Below are positions 27,956 through 37,072 of a stretch of 64,000 bases of DNA, piece after piece. The DNA comes from Methanobrevibacter woesei. GTDB taxonomy: Archaea > Methanobacteriota > Methanobacteria > Methanobacteriales > Methanobacteriaceae. The notes beneath the pieces are model-generated. The model was given only the letters and a program-made list of their open reading frames with translations, was not told the DNA's origin and made no database searches. Position numbers and translations under genes: made by a program. Where the stretch lies: positions 176,240-240,239 of the forward strand of contig NZ_MZGU01000006.1 of the NCBI RefSeq assembly GCF_003111605.1, in the 5' to 3' direction. Within the stretch, counting starts at the first letter, position 1; each line of letters opens with the position of its first letter.

Positions 27956-29038
27956 ATGAAAGATTCTAAAGAAAAAGAGCATCATATATCCCATTTAAAG
28001 GATTTGATGGAAGGTGTCAAAGAAACTTCTGAAGAAAAACCAGATGATGCTGATGAAATAGAAGAGTATGAAGTTGTCGATGCAGATGAACTTATTCATG
28101 AATTAAATGCAGAAGAAAAACAAAATTTCGAAGAAGAAACCTTTGAAATTGATGATGAATTCATCTACAGCCCAAATAAAGATTCAGAAGAAGCAGAAAT
28201 TCTAGAAGAAATTGATGAAGATTTCATAATAACAACTGAAATTAATGACTCCGAAACAGATTATGAAGAAGATGTTCTTTACGACAGTGAAGATAAAATA
28301 AGTGAACAATTTAACAATATAGTTCATGCTAGAGTAGGTAACTACCCAATAATGGCAGTAGTCAGCTTAGCTGTTGGCATAATCCTTCTTATTGTTTCAA
28401 TATTTTTATTAATCACTCAAACAAGTGAACGAGTAATTGACAGTGTAGCTTCAGGAGAACTTAATGTAATTATTGTAATAGCTGCATTTATTGGAATACT
28501 TCTTATTATAATTGGAATTTACAAATTATTCTCTTTAAAGAATCCTTTTGGAGATCTAACTAAAAAAATCGACAACATCGAAAAAGAAGAGAAAAAAACT
28601 AAAAAAGAACCCCAAATAAAAGAAGAAGAAAAAAAAGTTATACCAAAAAGTAAAATTCCTTTAAATAGAGAAGATTACAAGATAGGTGAATTCGATATAT
28701 CTTCTATTAAAACTAATTTTAAAGAATCTTCATCTGACATAGAAGAAATTAAAGCGATTAAATCTGAAAAACCTACTTTTAATAAAACAACATCAGTTGA
28801 TAAGGAAATAAATGAAGAAGAACCAACTCACAAAGAAGAAGAAAATATTGAGCCAGTAAAAGAAGAAAAAGAAGAGAAAAAAACAGACAATAATAAAGAA
28901 GATGAAGAATATAAAAAAGCTCAGTTAGATAATGAATCAATTGATGAAATATTTTCAGGAATTGAAGAAATAGAAGAAATACCAATAATTTCTGTAAATT
29001 CTAAAGACAAAAAATCCTCTGATAAAAAAGAGGAATAA
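27956..29038 (+). CDS. Acidic two-helix membrane protein, function unknown
   Basis: 360 residues. An extremely acidic N-terminal region (residues 1-125, many Glu/Asp) is followed by two adjacent transmembrane helices at about 131-154 and 170-192, and a long Lys/Glu-rich, probably disordered C-terminal region. Both termini are likely cytoplasmic. GAGGAG lies before the ATG. No family recognised. It sits 16 bases after the broken tfs gene. A role as a membrane-tethered, charge-rich scaffold is only a guess. Confidence 0.65.
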   Translation: MKDSKEKEHHISHLKDLMEGVKETSEEKPDDADEIEEYEVVDADELIHELNAEEKQNFEEETFEIDDEFIYSPNKDSEEAEILEEIDEDFIITTEINDSETDYEEDVLYDSEDKISEQFNNIVHARVGNYPIMAVVSLAVGIILLIVSIFLLITQTSERVIDSVASGELNVIIVIAAFIGILLIIIGIYKLFSLKNPFGDLTKKIDNIEKEEKKTKKEPQIKEEEKKVIPKSKIPLNREDYKIGEFDISSIKTNFKESSSDIEEIKAIKSEKPTFNKTTSVDKEINEEEPTHKEEENIEPVKEEKEEKKTDNNKEDEEYKKAQLDNESIDEIFSGIEEIEEIPIISVNSKDKKSSDKKEE

Positions 29039-29062
29039 TTTTTTATTTTTTTTTGAAATTAA

Positions 29063-29136
29063 GGGCCTGTAGTCTAGTCAGGAATGACGTAGGACTTCGG
29101 ATCCTAAGGTCGAGGGTTCAAATCCCTCCAGGTCCG
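29063..29136 (+). tRNA. tRNA-Arg, anticodon TCG
   Basis: A complete 74-nt cloverleaf. The acceptor stem is GGGCCTG with CAGGTCC and discriminator G. The D-stem is GTC/GAC. The anticodon stem TAGGA/TCCTA has loop CTTCGGA giving anticodon TCG (29097-29099), reading CGA. The T-arm is GAGGG-TTCAAAT-CCCTC. No intron and no encoded CCA. A T-rich stretch separates it from the preceding gene; the convergent helicase gene ends 4 bases after it. Confidence 0.95.
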
Positions 29137-29140
29137 TTTA

Positions 29141-30997
29141 TTATTTTAAGGTTACAACTGCTTCCTTAAAGTAGTCAGAAATTAATGACCTGTACAGCGG
29201 ACTTTTAAGTAGCATTTTAATATCACTATCTAAGATATAAGTGTAACAGGAATCATCTTCTGCACGCATTCCACGACCATAAGCCTGCATTAAAGTCATT
29301 ACAGTTTTATATGCATACCAGCGTCTATCTTTTTGTTGTCTAGACTTTATCTGCAAATCTCCTAAATATGGGAAAGGAATCTTATAAATAACCTGGAATC
29401 TACATTTATCATAAGGTAAATCCACACCCTCACTCATAGAAGGGGACACCAAAACAAGAGGGTTTTCATCTTTTTCAAAATGATTCAAGACTGTTTCCCT
29501 ATTCCTGGAATTATGAGAAATCAATCTGGAATTGTTTAAATTGTTAATAATATAATTCTGACAATTATAGCTGTGAGTATGTATTAAACCTTTATCTCCT
29601 TCATGTTTTTTAAGGATTTTTTGTAAAATCTCTATAGTTTTAGGAGCAGTTTTTTTAATGGTCTTTTTAGACATTTTTCCAGCTAAATCTAAAATAATTG
29701 GCCTTTTTTCTTTAGTAAATGGACTATCCACTTTTATATGATAAACATCCTTAGGATTTAGCCCTAACCATTGTGAAAATAGCTTATGTGAAAGGATAGT
29801 TGCACTCATGAATAAAACAACATCCCCATATTTTAACAATCTATTTTTAGCATAATGATTAACCTTCAATGGTTTGAATGATACAGTATCCTTTTCATTG
29901 GAGTCAATAACCCAATTTTTAGGCTCATTTTCAAGATTTCTTATAAGAGTGTCTAATCTTGAAACATTTGATTTAAATCTATCTGCTTTTTCTTTAGAGA
30001 TATCCCTAACATCAACATCATTATATGCATCCCTAATAGCTTCAACTTCCATTATCCAATCTTTAATTTGGCCATCTTTTAAAGTTTCACTGGACATTAC
30101 TTTATTAATGTCTTTTTCTAGTCTGGAGTTATAAAGATTGATTTCAAGAGAGCTCATTAGTTTATTTTCAATATTATGAGCCTCATCTAAAATTAAAAGA
30201 CTTCTTGATTTAAAATGCCTTACATAATTAAACTCAGCAAGTGCATAATCATAATTCATTACTGTAATTGGAGAATTAATTGCATTAGCCTTTTGCTGCC
30301 AATAGTTACAATGATTCTCAGATTGGAAAAATAAATCCCCACCATATGTTTCAAAAGCCAGTTCAGCATCCAATGTAGGATTTGCACTGATTCCAAAAGG
30401 ACAGACAAATTTAGATGATGTTGGAGTTGTTCTGCAGTCCCCCATATCACAAGTAGTTTCTAATTGACTGTTTAAACATCCAAAATTAGCTCTTCCTTTA
30501 ACTAATGGGAACTCAAATTCATCACAATATTGAGATTGAAGCTGCTTTGTCATTGTTAAAATATAAGCAGACTCATAAATCTTAGCTAGTGTAGTAGCTA
30601 TTGCAGATTTTCCTATACCAGTTCCTGCCTCTAAAATAATATATTTATAACCTTGCCTAATTGCATCCTGTATATCCTGTATAATCTGCAGTTGATTATC
30701 CCTAGGATGTCTAAAAGGAAAATTTTCAATAATCTCCAAATCAATATTTGGATTATCTCTACTTAATTCAGAAATAACCTCATCCTCTAACCTATGTTCT
30801 TCAATGGAATAAACAATAGGAATATCATCATTAATAAAATTGGATTTAGGTTTTTTAAAACTAAATAAATCAACAGAATTAGAAGAATCAGCATCTTCCT
30901 TAAATTTAAGAGTATTTGTTGATTTGGAAGGATATTTTCCACATTTACAGTTAGATTTTAACATTCCACAATTTGGGCAAAAAATAGAATCAGGCAT
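29141..30997 (-). CDS. XPD/DinG-family iron-sulfur DNA helicase
   Basis: Superfamily 2 ATP-dependent 5'-3' DNA helicase, 618 residues. The order is a small N-terminal zinc ribbon (CPNCGMLKSNCKCG), helicase domain 1 with Walker A EAGTGIGKSAIA and DEAH box LILDEAHNIE, and helicase domain 2 with SPSMSEGVDLP and QAYGRGMRAEDD. Four cysteines between Walker A and DEAH (NFGCLN, TTCDMGDC, KFVCPFG, ENHCNYW) fit the family [4Fe-4S] cluster. The N-terminal ribbon is an addition to the classical XPD plan. Repair or replication-restart roles are inferred. It is divergent from cbiL. Confidence 0.88.
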   Translation of the reverse strand: MPDSIFCPNCGMLKSNCKCGKYPSKSTNTLKFKEDADSSNSVDLFSFKKPKSNFINDDIPIVYSIEEHRLEDEVISELSRDNPNIDLEIIENFPFRHPRDNQLQIIQDIQDAIRQGYKYIILEAGTGIGKSAIATTLAKIYESAYILTMTKQLQSQYCDEFEFPLVKGRANFGCLNSQLETTCDMGDCRTTPTSSKFVCPFGISANPTLDAELAFETYGGDLFFQSENHCNYWQQKANAINSPITVMNYDYALAEFNYVRHFKSRSLLILDEAHNIENKLMSSLEINLYNSRLEKDINKVMSSETLKDGQIKDWIMEVEAIRDAYNDVDVRDISKEKADRFKSNVSRLDTLIRNLENEPKNWVIDSNEKDTVSFKPLKVNHYAKNRLLKYGDVVLFMSATILSHKLFSQWLGLNPKDVYHIKVDSPFTKEKRPIILDLAGKMSKKTIKKTAPKTIEILQKILKKHEGDKGLIHTHSYNCQNYIINNLNNSRLISHNSRNRETVLNHFEKDENPLVLVSPSMSEGVDLPYDKCRFQVIYKIPFPYLGDLQIKSRQQKDRRWYAYKTVMTLMQAYGRGMRAEDDSCYTYILDSDIKMLLKSPLYRSLISDYFKEAVVTLK

Positions 30998-31093
30998 GAA
31001 AAATATATTAGTTAATTATAATATAAATAATTTATAGAAAGAGTATTTGAAAAATAATATCCTCATAAAACTTATTATTTTAATGTGATATAG

Positions 31094-31795
31094 ATGGCAG
31101 AAAAAGGAAAATTAATTGGAATAGGTGTTGGACCTGGAGACAGTGAATTATTAACTTTAAAAGCAGCAAAAATATTAGAAACTGTACCAGTTGTTTGTTC
31201 ACCAAAATCCTCAAAAGAAAAAGAAAGTATAGCTCTATCAATCGTTAGACCACTTTTAGAAGAAAGAAAAGACTACAAAAGATTAATGGTAGTAGAACCA
31301 ATCTTTCCTATGACTGAAGACAAAGAAGAATTAAATATATGCTGGGACAGAGCTGCATTTTTAGTATCCAGCTATTTAGATAGTGGAAGAGATGTTGCAT
31401 TCATAACACTTGGAGATCCATCAATATTTTCAACATTCTCTTATGTGCAGGAAAGATTAAAAGAGAAATACACTGTAGAAACTGTTCCTGGAATTACTTC
31501 ATTTACAGCTTGCGCTTCAGCTATTAATGAATCTCTTGTAGAACAGAATCAGGTTTTAACCATTGTACCTAAAATAGATGACAGATTAGACGACATTCTT
31601 GAGTACAGCGATTCAGTTGTTTTAATGAAAGCATCTAGAAATACAAAAGAATTAGAACAATCTATTGAATCAAAAAATAGAGAAAAGAAAATATATTCAG
31701 TTGAAAACTGTACACAGGAAAATGAAAAGGTAATTAAAGGCTTTTCTGAAGATAAACCTTATCTTACAACCACCATAGTTAAATTTGAAGAATAA
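31094..31795 (+). CDS. cbiL: Cobalt-factor II / precorrin-2 C20-methyltransferase
   Basis: SAM-dependent tetrapyrrole methylase that methylates C20 of the corrin ring in anaerobic cobamide synthesis, needed for the methanogen Mtr complex. 233 residues. The family motif IGVGPGDSELLTLKA is at the N-terminus, with FITLGDPSIFSTFSYV and VETVPGITSFTACAS in the middle. GTGATATAG precedes the ATG. Other cbi genes are not nearby. It ends in a hairpin terminator, convergent with msvR. Confidence 0.92.
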   Translation: MAEKGKLIGIGVGPGDSELLTLKAAKILETVPVVCSPKSSKEKESIALSIVRPLLEERKDYKRLMVVEPIFPMTEDKEELNICWDRAAFLVSSYLDSGRDVAFITLGDPSIFSTFSYVQERLKEKYTVETVPGITSFTACASAINESLVEQNQVLTIVPKIDDRLDDILEYSDSVVLMKASRNTKELEQSIESKNREKKIYSVENCTQENEKVIKGFSEDKPYLTTTIVKFEE

Positions 31796-31813
31796 TTCTT
31801 CTTAACTTTTTTT
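31787..31813 (+). terminator. Hairpin terminator containing the cbiL stop codon
   Basis: A GAAGAAT / ATTCTTC palindrome (31787-31801) spans the stop TAA and is followed by T8 at 31806-31813. Confidence 0.55.
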
Positions 31814-32587
31814 TACACCTACTGGTTCGATTTCAAATGTACACTGTTCATCACCCATAGTGTAACATTTGACTTCAATTACATTTACAGGTAATTTAAA
31901 GTAAGCACCAAATAAAGCTTCAAATATACCTGCATCTAAAAAACAAACAGGCTGACCTACTTTTGGAAGTAAAGCACATTCAAAACAGTCCACAGTAGTT
32001 ATTTTAATAATTTGGCCCAAATCTACTGAAAGTTTACCTAAACCTTTATTTTTCCAGAAATCAGCTAAATTTTCAATGAAAATATCTAAATCTGGATTAT
32101 ATATTTTATTAAATAAAGCTTCACCAATACGTACACCAGTATCATGTAAAATTGGATTAATGTTTATTCCTTCTTGGATTAACATGGATCTTAATGTATG
32201 GAATAACAATAATGAGAATTCTTCATCAGTATTAACAATATTATCAATTAAAAAATCAGATTTTACTTCATCAACTTCCTTATTATCACAAACATTAACT
32301 GAACCTAAGTATTTAGATTTAAGATAAAAAATTTTTTTCCTATTGTCCTTAGGATCCATCCTATAAGAAATAATTCCATCTTCTCTTAAAGATTTTAAAT
32401 GAACAGAAATTGTTGATTTAGATTTTCCAGTGTTAGATACAATTTCATCAAATTCCATATCTCCATCTCTAAGCATCTCTAGAATAGTCAGTTTAACAGG
32501 ACTTTTCACAACATTTACTCCAATTTGATCTTCCTTATTAGAAAATATTTGAATTGGTTTCTGTTTTTTTATAAGAATTCCTCCCAT
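31802..32587 (-). CDS. msvR: Methanogen-specific V4R-domain redox regulator MsvR
   Basis: 261 residues: an N-terminal ArsR-like winged helix (about 25-95; SNTGKSKSTISVHLKSLRED) and a C-terminal V4R domain (about 115-255) with Cys-rich text VDCFECALLPKVGQPVCFL and VIEVKCYTMGDEQC. This is the MsvR architecture, studied in Methanothermobacter and Methanosarcina as a redox-sensing repressor of oxidative-stress genes. Its position divergent from fprA-rbr is the same as there. The TATA box at 32614-32625 predicts a nearly leaderless mRNA at ATG 32587. Curiously GGGAGG lies inside the first codons, 7 bases before an in-frame ATA, so an internal start is conceivable. Confidence 0.88.
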   Translation of the reverse strand: MGGILIKKQKPIQIFSNKEDQIGVNVVKSPVKLTILEMLRDGDMEFDEIVSNTGKSKSTISVHLKSLREDGIISYRMDPKDNRKKIFYLKSKYLGSVNVCDNKEVDEVKSDFLIDNIVNTDEEFSLLLFHTLRSMLIQEGININPILHDTGVRIGEALFNKIYNPDLDIFIENLADFWKNKGLGKLSVDLGQIIKITTVDCFECALLPKVGQPVCFLDAGIFEALFGAYFKLPVNVIEVKCYTMGDEQCTFEIEPVGVKKS

Positions 32588-32916
32588 AAATTACCATTAA
32601 TAAAATTCAGTTAATATTTATTTAAGGTTAGATATTATTAATAAATTTAACTATTCTTATAGATTAAAACAAACCAATTGATAAAAATAATACAAATGAA
32701 AAAATAACGAATTATTGATAAAAAAAGATATAACCAACAGTAAAATGATAAAATAATCAAAATTAAAGCCTTATTAATCTAAAATAAAAATAAAAACAAA
32801 CTGTTCGTTAAAAACATAATTATATATAGTCAGATAATTATAGATATGATTATTCATATTTACACTATCCCATAGTATAATATGAAACGAACTAACTATA
32901 ATGAAGGTTTATTACA
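32588..32916. promoter_or_regulatory. msvR-fprA divergent control region with TTCGTT half-sites
   Basis: 329 bases with no ORF. It holds three copies of one half-site: AACGAA at 32706-32711, TTCGTT at 32804-32809 and AACGAA at 32886-32891, the last two within exact inverted 7-mers GTTCGTT and AACGAAC. TATA-like ATTATATATAG (about 32816-32826) and GTATAATA (about 32875-32882) serve fprA; ATATTTATTTAA (32614-32625) serves msvR. The half-sites match the nrdD dyad and the remembered MsvR box half TTCGTA. Confidence 0.6.
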
Positions 32917-34143
32917 ATGAAAGCAAAAGCACAAAAAATCGGTGAAGGAGTATACTGGATTGGTGTACTCGACTGGGATTTAAGAAGTTATCACGGTTAT
33001 ACTTTAGATGGAACTACTTACAATGCATATATTGTATTTGGTGATGAACATGTTGCTGTAATCGATAATGCATACCCAGGAAAAACCGCAGAAATGATGG
33101 CACGTATTGAAGACGCATTTGAACAAGAAGGCAGAGACGAAGTTAAAGTTGACTACATTATCCAAAACCACGTTGAATTAGATCATAGTGGTGTTTTAGT
33201 AGACTTACATAAAAGATTCCCAGAAGCACCTATTTACTGTTCTGAAATTGCAGTAAAAGGACTCTTAAAACATTACCCTTCCTTAGAAGGTGCTGAATTT
33301 GTAACTGTTGGAACTGGTGATTCTTTAGAATTTGACGGAAGAACCTTAGCATTCTTAGATGCATTCTTATTACACTGGCCAGACAGCATGTTCACATTAC
33401 TCGTTGAAGACGGAATTTTATTCCCTAACGACGCATTTGGTCAACACTTATGTTTCCCACAAAGATTTGACCACGAAATCCCTGAATATGTCTTAATGGA
33501 TGCAACTAAAAAATTCTATGCAAACTTAATTACTCCACTTTCAAAACTCGTTCTTAAAAAATTCAACGAAGTTACTGAACTTGGATTACTTGAACAAATT
33601 AAAATGATTGCACCATCCCACGGTCAAATCTGGACCGACCCAATGAAAGTAATTGGCGCATACAGTGCATGGGCTACTGGTGAATGTGAAGATAAAATTA
33701 CCATTATCTACGACACAATGCACTACTCTACCCAACACATGGCTCATGAAATTGCAGAAGGTGCAATGGCTGAAGGATACGATGTAGAAATCTTCTTCTT
33801 ACACGAAGATGAAAGAAGTGAAATCGTAAAAAGCGTATTAACCAGTAAAGGAGTAGCTATTGGAGACCCTACCATCAACGATGTTCCATTCCCAAGTATT
33901 GGAGATATCTTATACTACTTAAAAGGACTTAGATTTGACAGAACCGGTATTAACCGTAAAGCTGTAACCTTCGGTTCCATGGGTGGAAAAGGTGGAGCAC
34001 CTGAAGAAATAGCTGAAACTCTTAAAGAATGTGGATTCGATGTAATCGACACTCAAGAAATCTACTTCAGACCAACTGCTGAAGAAAGTGATGCTAGCTT
34101 TGAATTAGGTCAAAAATTAGCAAAAGCTTGTAAAGAGTTATAA
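32917..34143 (+). CDS. fprA: F420H2 oxidase, flavodiiron protein
   Basis: Reduces oxygen to water with reduced coenzyme F420, an oxygen-detoxifying enzyme of methanogens. 408 residues. The N-terminal metallo-beta-lactamase domain holds the diiron ligands in HVELDH (residues 85-90; H85, E87, D89, H90). The C-terminal flavodoxin domain starts at about residue 258 ([19 protein letters not shown]) and binds FMN. It is followed after 46 bp by rubrerythrin and is divergent from msvR, its expected regulator. Confidence 0.95.
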   Translation: MKAKAQKIGEGVYWIGVLDWDLRSYHGYTLDGTTYNAYIVFGDEHVAVIDNAYPGKTAEMMARIEDAFEQEGRDEVKVDYIIQNHVELDHSGVLVDLHKRFPEAPIYCSEIAVKGLLKHYPSLEGAEFVTVGTGDSLEFDGRTLAFLDAFLLHWPDSMFTLLVEDGILFPNDAFGQHLCFPQRFDHEIPEYVLMDATKKFYANLITPLSKLVLKKFNEVTELGLLEQIKMIAPSHGQIWTDPMKVIGAYSAWATGECEDKITIIYDTMHYSTQHMAHEIAEGAMAEGYDVEIFFLHEDERSEIVKSVLTSKGVAIGDPTINDVPFPSIGDILYYLKGLRFDRTGINRKAVTFGSMGGKGGAPEEIAETLKECGFDVIDTQEIYFRPTAEESDASFELGQKLAKACKEL

Positions 34144-34189
34144 TTTATATAAGAAATAAGTACAAAATAACAATTGGAGGTTATTAATT

Positions 34190-34603
34190 ATGATCAAATA
34201 CGAACACAAAATCGGAACTACCAAAGGTACCGATGTAGAAAAAGAAGTTCAAAATAACTTTATGGGTGAAACCCAAGAAGTAGGTATGTACTTAGCTATG
34301 TCCAGACAAGCTTCCAGAGAAGGCTATGGGGAATTAGCTGAAGTATTCAAAAGATTAGCATGGGAAGAAGCTGAACATGCAGCAAGATTTGCTGAAATGA
34401 ACGGAGTCATTAAAGAAACCCTCAAAGAAAACATCGAAATGATGTTAGAAGGAGAAAAAATGGCTAACGCTGAAAAAAGAGAAGCTTCCGAAAAAGCTGC
34501 AGAAGCAGGTCTTGAAGACGCAACCGACTTCTTTAAAGAAAGTTCTAAAGACGAAGGCCGTCACTACAAAATCTTAGAAGGAATCTTAGCTAGATACTTC
34601 TAA
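34190..34603 (+). CDS. rbr: Rubrerythrin-type diiron protein without rubredoxin domain
   Basis: A 137-residue ferritin-like four-helix bundle with diiron-type carboxylate/His motifs [22 protein letters not shown] and [13 protein letters not shown]. Classical rubrerythrins end in a rubredoxin-like FeCys4 domain; here there is no Cys at all, so an external electron donor would be needed. Likely peroxide reduction, from family and from operon partnership with fprA. RBS TTGGAGG lies 7 bases before the ATG. Ends in a strong hairpin terminator. Confidence 0.9.
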   Translation: MIKYEHKIGTTKGTDVEKEVQNNFMGETQEVGMYLAMSRQASREGYGELAEVFKRLAWEEAEHAARFAEMNGVIKETLKENIEMMLEGEKMANAEKREASEKAAEAGLEDATDFFKESSKDEGRHYKILEGILARYF

Positions 34604-34616
34604 ATAAAATAAATAC

Positions 34617-34646
34617 GAAAGAATTTTTATATTCTTTCACTTTTTT
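34617..34646 (+). terminator. Hairpin terminator after fprA-rbr
   Basis: An 8-bp stem GAAAGAAT / ATTCTTTC (34617-34624 with 34631-34638), a 6-nt loop, then T6. It lies 13 bases after the rbr stop. Confidence 0.7.
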
Positions 34647-34667
34647 CTTATTTTTAAAATCTTATTT

Positions 34668-35816
34668 TTATCCAATAAAACCATAAATTAAACTGAATAT
34701 TATAATGGTTGCCAATACTATTGAAACTGCATTTGTAATTGGTTTATAAGTCTCTTCTTTTAATTTGTAACTTAATACAATTTCAAACATACGTCCACCA
34801 TCCAATGGTTTTACAGGAAGCAAGTTAAACAATCCTACTCCAAGATTTAATATAAAAATCCATTGAGTTAATGTTGAAATTTCAAATAGAATCCAAGGAA
34901 TAGTATCTCCAAATACAGAACTTACACTTTCTTTAATTTCAAAATGGTTAGCTGCCTGAACACCAACAAAACCACGAGAAGAATTACTTGGATTTTCAGA
35001 TAGCGTAAGATTGTAAATTCCCTGATCTGTTCCAATAGATACCCTTTCACCAGGTACAAAAGTTTCAACAACTTCCATATAATCATTAGAATCCTTAATA
35101 GTATGATTATTAATTGATTCTAAAATCATTCCTTCCTTTAAAACTCCATTAGCTGGAGAATCACTAACAACCCTATCTATTTCAATCCCATTTTCATCAA
35201 AAGTATTAGGGATTCCATAGGTTCCCACCGCTGAAAAAATAAGTAATGCAACAATAGCTAGTGCAATGTTGGCCATTGAACCTGCAGCATAGACTCTTAA
35301 CTGACTAAGTCTACTGCTTTTAACTAATTCTTCTTCATCAGGTTCTACAAAAGCTCCTGGAAGTATTGTAAAAAGTAAAAGACCGACAGATTTTATATTA
35401 ATCTTTTCAACTCTTGATAATATTCCATGTGAGAATTCATGAACTATTAAAACTGTAGCAAGTGAGATTAATCCATAACCCAATGGCACATAGATTGTGG
35501 ATCCTGGCATTTCAACCCCTGGAAGCACTATTGAAACTGCAGGAGCCTCTATCAGTGTTGATAATGACTGTATTAATGAATAGGTTATGAAAAACATAGC
35601 TATAAAAGAGATGATGATTCCAACATTCATAAACCATTTCCAGAATCTTGGAGAAAAATTAGCTATCTTCTCAATAACATTATGAAATCTTTTTGTTTTC
35701 CACATTATTGTGGGAAAATTTATTTCAAAACCATGATTAGAAAGTTGTCTTCTGAAAGTTAAAGACAATATCCAGACAAGGAAGAAAGCTATAATATAAT
35801 ACCATATCCCATTCAT
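34668..35816 (-). CDS. Site-2-protease family membrane metalloprotease (M50) with PDZ
   Basis: Intramembrane zinc protease of 382 residues with several transmembrane helices. The catalytic HEFSH is at residues 126-130 and the third zinc ligand in LLPVKPLDGGRMFE near 340-350. A PDZ-like insert lies between (about 205-275, with DSPANGVLKEGMILESIN). It would cleave membrane-embedded substrates such as anti-sigma-like or regulatory proteins; the substrate is unknown. GGTGTTTTA lies before the ATG. It is last in the ileS-purL-moeA-M50 operon, 16 bp after moeA. Confidence 0.87.
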   Translation of the reverse strand: MNGIWYYIIAFFLVWILSLTFRRQLSNHGFEINFPTIMWKTKRFHNVIEKIANFSPRFWKWFMNVGIIISFIAMFFITYSLIQSLSTLIEAPAVSIVLPGVEMPGSTIYVPLGYGLISLATVLIVHEFSHGILSRVEKINIKSVGLLLFTILPGAFVEPDEEELVKSSRLSQLRVYAAGSMANIALAIVALLIFSAVGTYGIPNTFDENGIEIDRVVSDSPANGVLKEGMILESINNHTIKDSNDYMEVVETFVPGERVSIGTDQGIYNLTLSENPSNSSRGFVGVQAANHFEIKESVSSVFGDTIPWILFEISTLTQWIFILNLGVGLFNLLPVKPLDGGRMFEIVLSYKLKEETYKPITNAVSIVLATIIIFSLIYGFIG

Positions 35817-35832
35817 TAAAACACCATTAAGT

Positions 35833-37050
35833 TTACCAAATCATTGAATCAAAGAATACAACATCAACCATATCGCCTTTCTGATATCCTTCATCATTTT
35901 CGTCTATTATGATATAGCTGTTTGCATCAACCATTGACCTAATTACGCCAGAACCACGATTTAATATATGACGAGCATGTGACTCATCTGAATAAGTTCT
36001 AATAAAATCAGTTCTTCCAAGTTGTGAAGGTATTTTTAATTCAGATTCTTTTTTAACAATATCAAATTCAAAGTCCCTGCCCTGCATTCTAAAGAGATAT
36101 CTTCTTGCAAACATGTCAAATTGTCCCATAGCTGCAACAGGCTGACCTGAAAATGCAAATACCATAGTATCATTAACTACTCCACAACCAAAAGCTTTAC
36201 CAGGCCTTATTGAAACACCATGTAATAGCATATCCCCTATTTCATCAATAACATCCAGTACAACATCTCCTTTACTAATAGCTGTTCCACCAGTAGTTAT
36301 TACAACATCATATTCTTCAGTTGCTTTTAAAATAGCTTCTTTGACTTCATCAAAAGTATCATGAGCCCTTCCAACTTCAGCAACAGCTCCTGAATCATGA
36401 ACCATAGCTGAAATTGAGTATTGATTTGAGTTAATAATTTGAGCAGGACCTAATTCCTCTTTTGTAGGGTCAACAAGTTCATTTCCAGTAATGATTATTT
36501 TAACTCTTGGTTTTTTATAAACTTCCACTTCACTGTAACCTGCAGAAGCTATTAAACCTAATTCTTGATATCTGATAAAAGTTTTAGGAGATAAAATAAC
36601 TGACCCTTTTTTAATATCTTCAGCCTTTGGACTTACATTTTCACCAGGAGTAACTTGAGAGGATAAAATTACTTCATCGCCAACAGTTTCTGTGTATTCT
36701 TTCATGATTACTGCATTTGCTCCTTCAGGAATTGGAGAGCCAGTAGCTATTACAATAGCTTCATTAGGACCTATTGTTTTATTAGAAGCTACACCTGCAC
36801 CAATTGAATCAACTATTTTAAAAGTTTTAGGTGCTGATTTTGAAGCACCAAATGTATCCTCTGCTCTAACAGCAAATCCATCCATAGCTGATTTGTCAAA
36901 AGGAGGAGAATCATGAAAAGATTTGATTCCCTCAGCAAGTACTCTTTTATGAGCTTCCCCAAGACTAACAACTTCACTAGACATGATCTTTTGATGTTGT
37001 TCAATTTTACTTGAAGCCTCTTTTAAAGAGTCTAATTTAGACAAAAACAT
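35833..37050 (-). CDS. moeA: Molybdopterin molybdenumtransferase MoeA
   Basis: Inserts molybdenum (or tungsten) into adenylated molybdopterin. 405 residues. N-terminal DSPPFDKSAMDGFAVRAED and the mid-protein TTGGTAISKGDVVLDVI substrate-binding motif are complete, as are the C-terminal beta-barrel elements. GGTGTATATTA is the RBS. It lies 22 bp after purL and 16 bp before the M50 protease. Methanogens commonly have two MoeA paralogs for Mo and W; which this is cannot be told. Confidence 0.93.
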   Translation of the reverse strand: MFLSKLDSLKEASSKIEQHQKIMSSEVVSLGEAHKRVLAEGIKSFHDSPPFDKSAMDGFAVRAEDTFGASKSAPKTFKIVDSIGAGVASNKTIGPNEAIVIATGSPIPEGANAVIMKEYTETVGDEVILSSQVTPGENVSPKAEDIKKGSVILSPKTFIRYQELGLIASAGYSEVEVYKKPRVKIIITGNELVDPTKEELGPAQIINSNQYSISAMVHDSGAVAEVGRAHDTFDEVKEAILKATEEYDVVITTGGTAISKGDVVLDVIDEIGDMLLHGVSIRPGKAFGCGVVNDTMVFAFSGQPVAAMGQFDMFARRYLFRMQGRDFEFDIVKKESELKIPSQLGRTDFIRTYSDESHARHILNRGSGVIRSMVDANSYIIIDENDEGYQKGDMVDVVFFDSMIW

Positions 37051-37072
37051 TAATATACACCAGTAACTTTAA

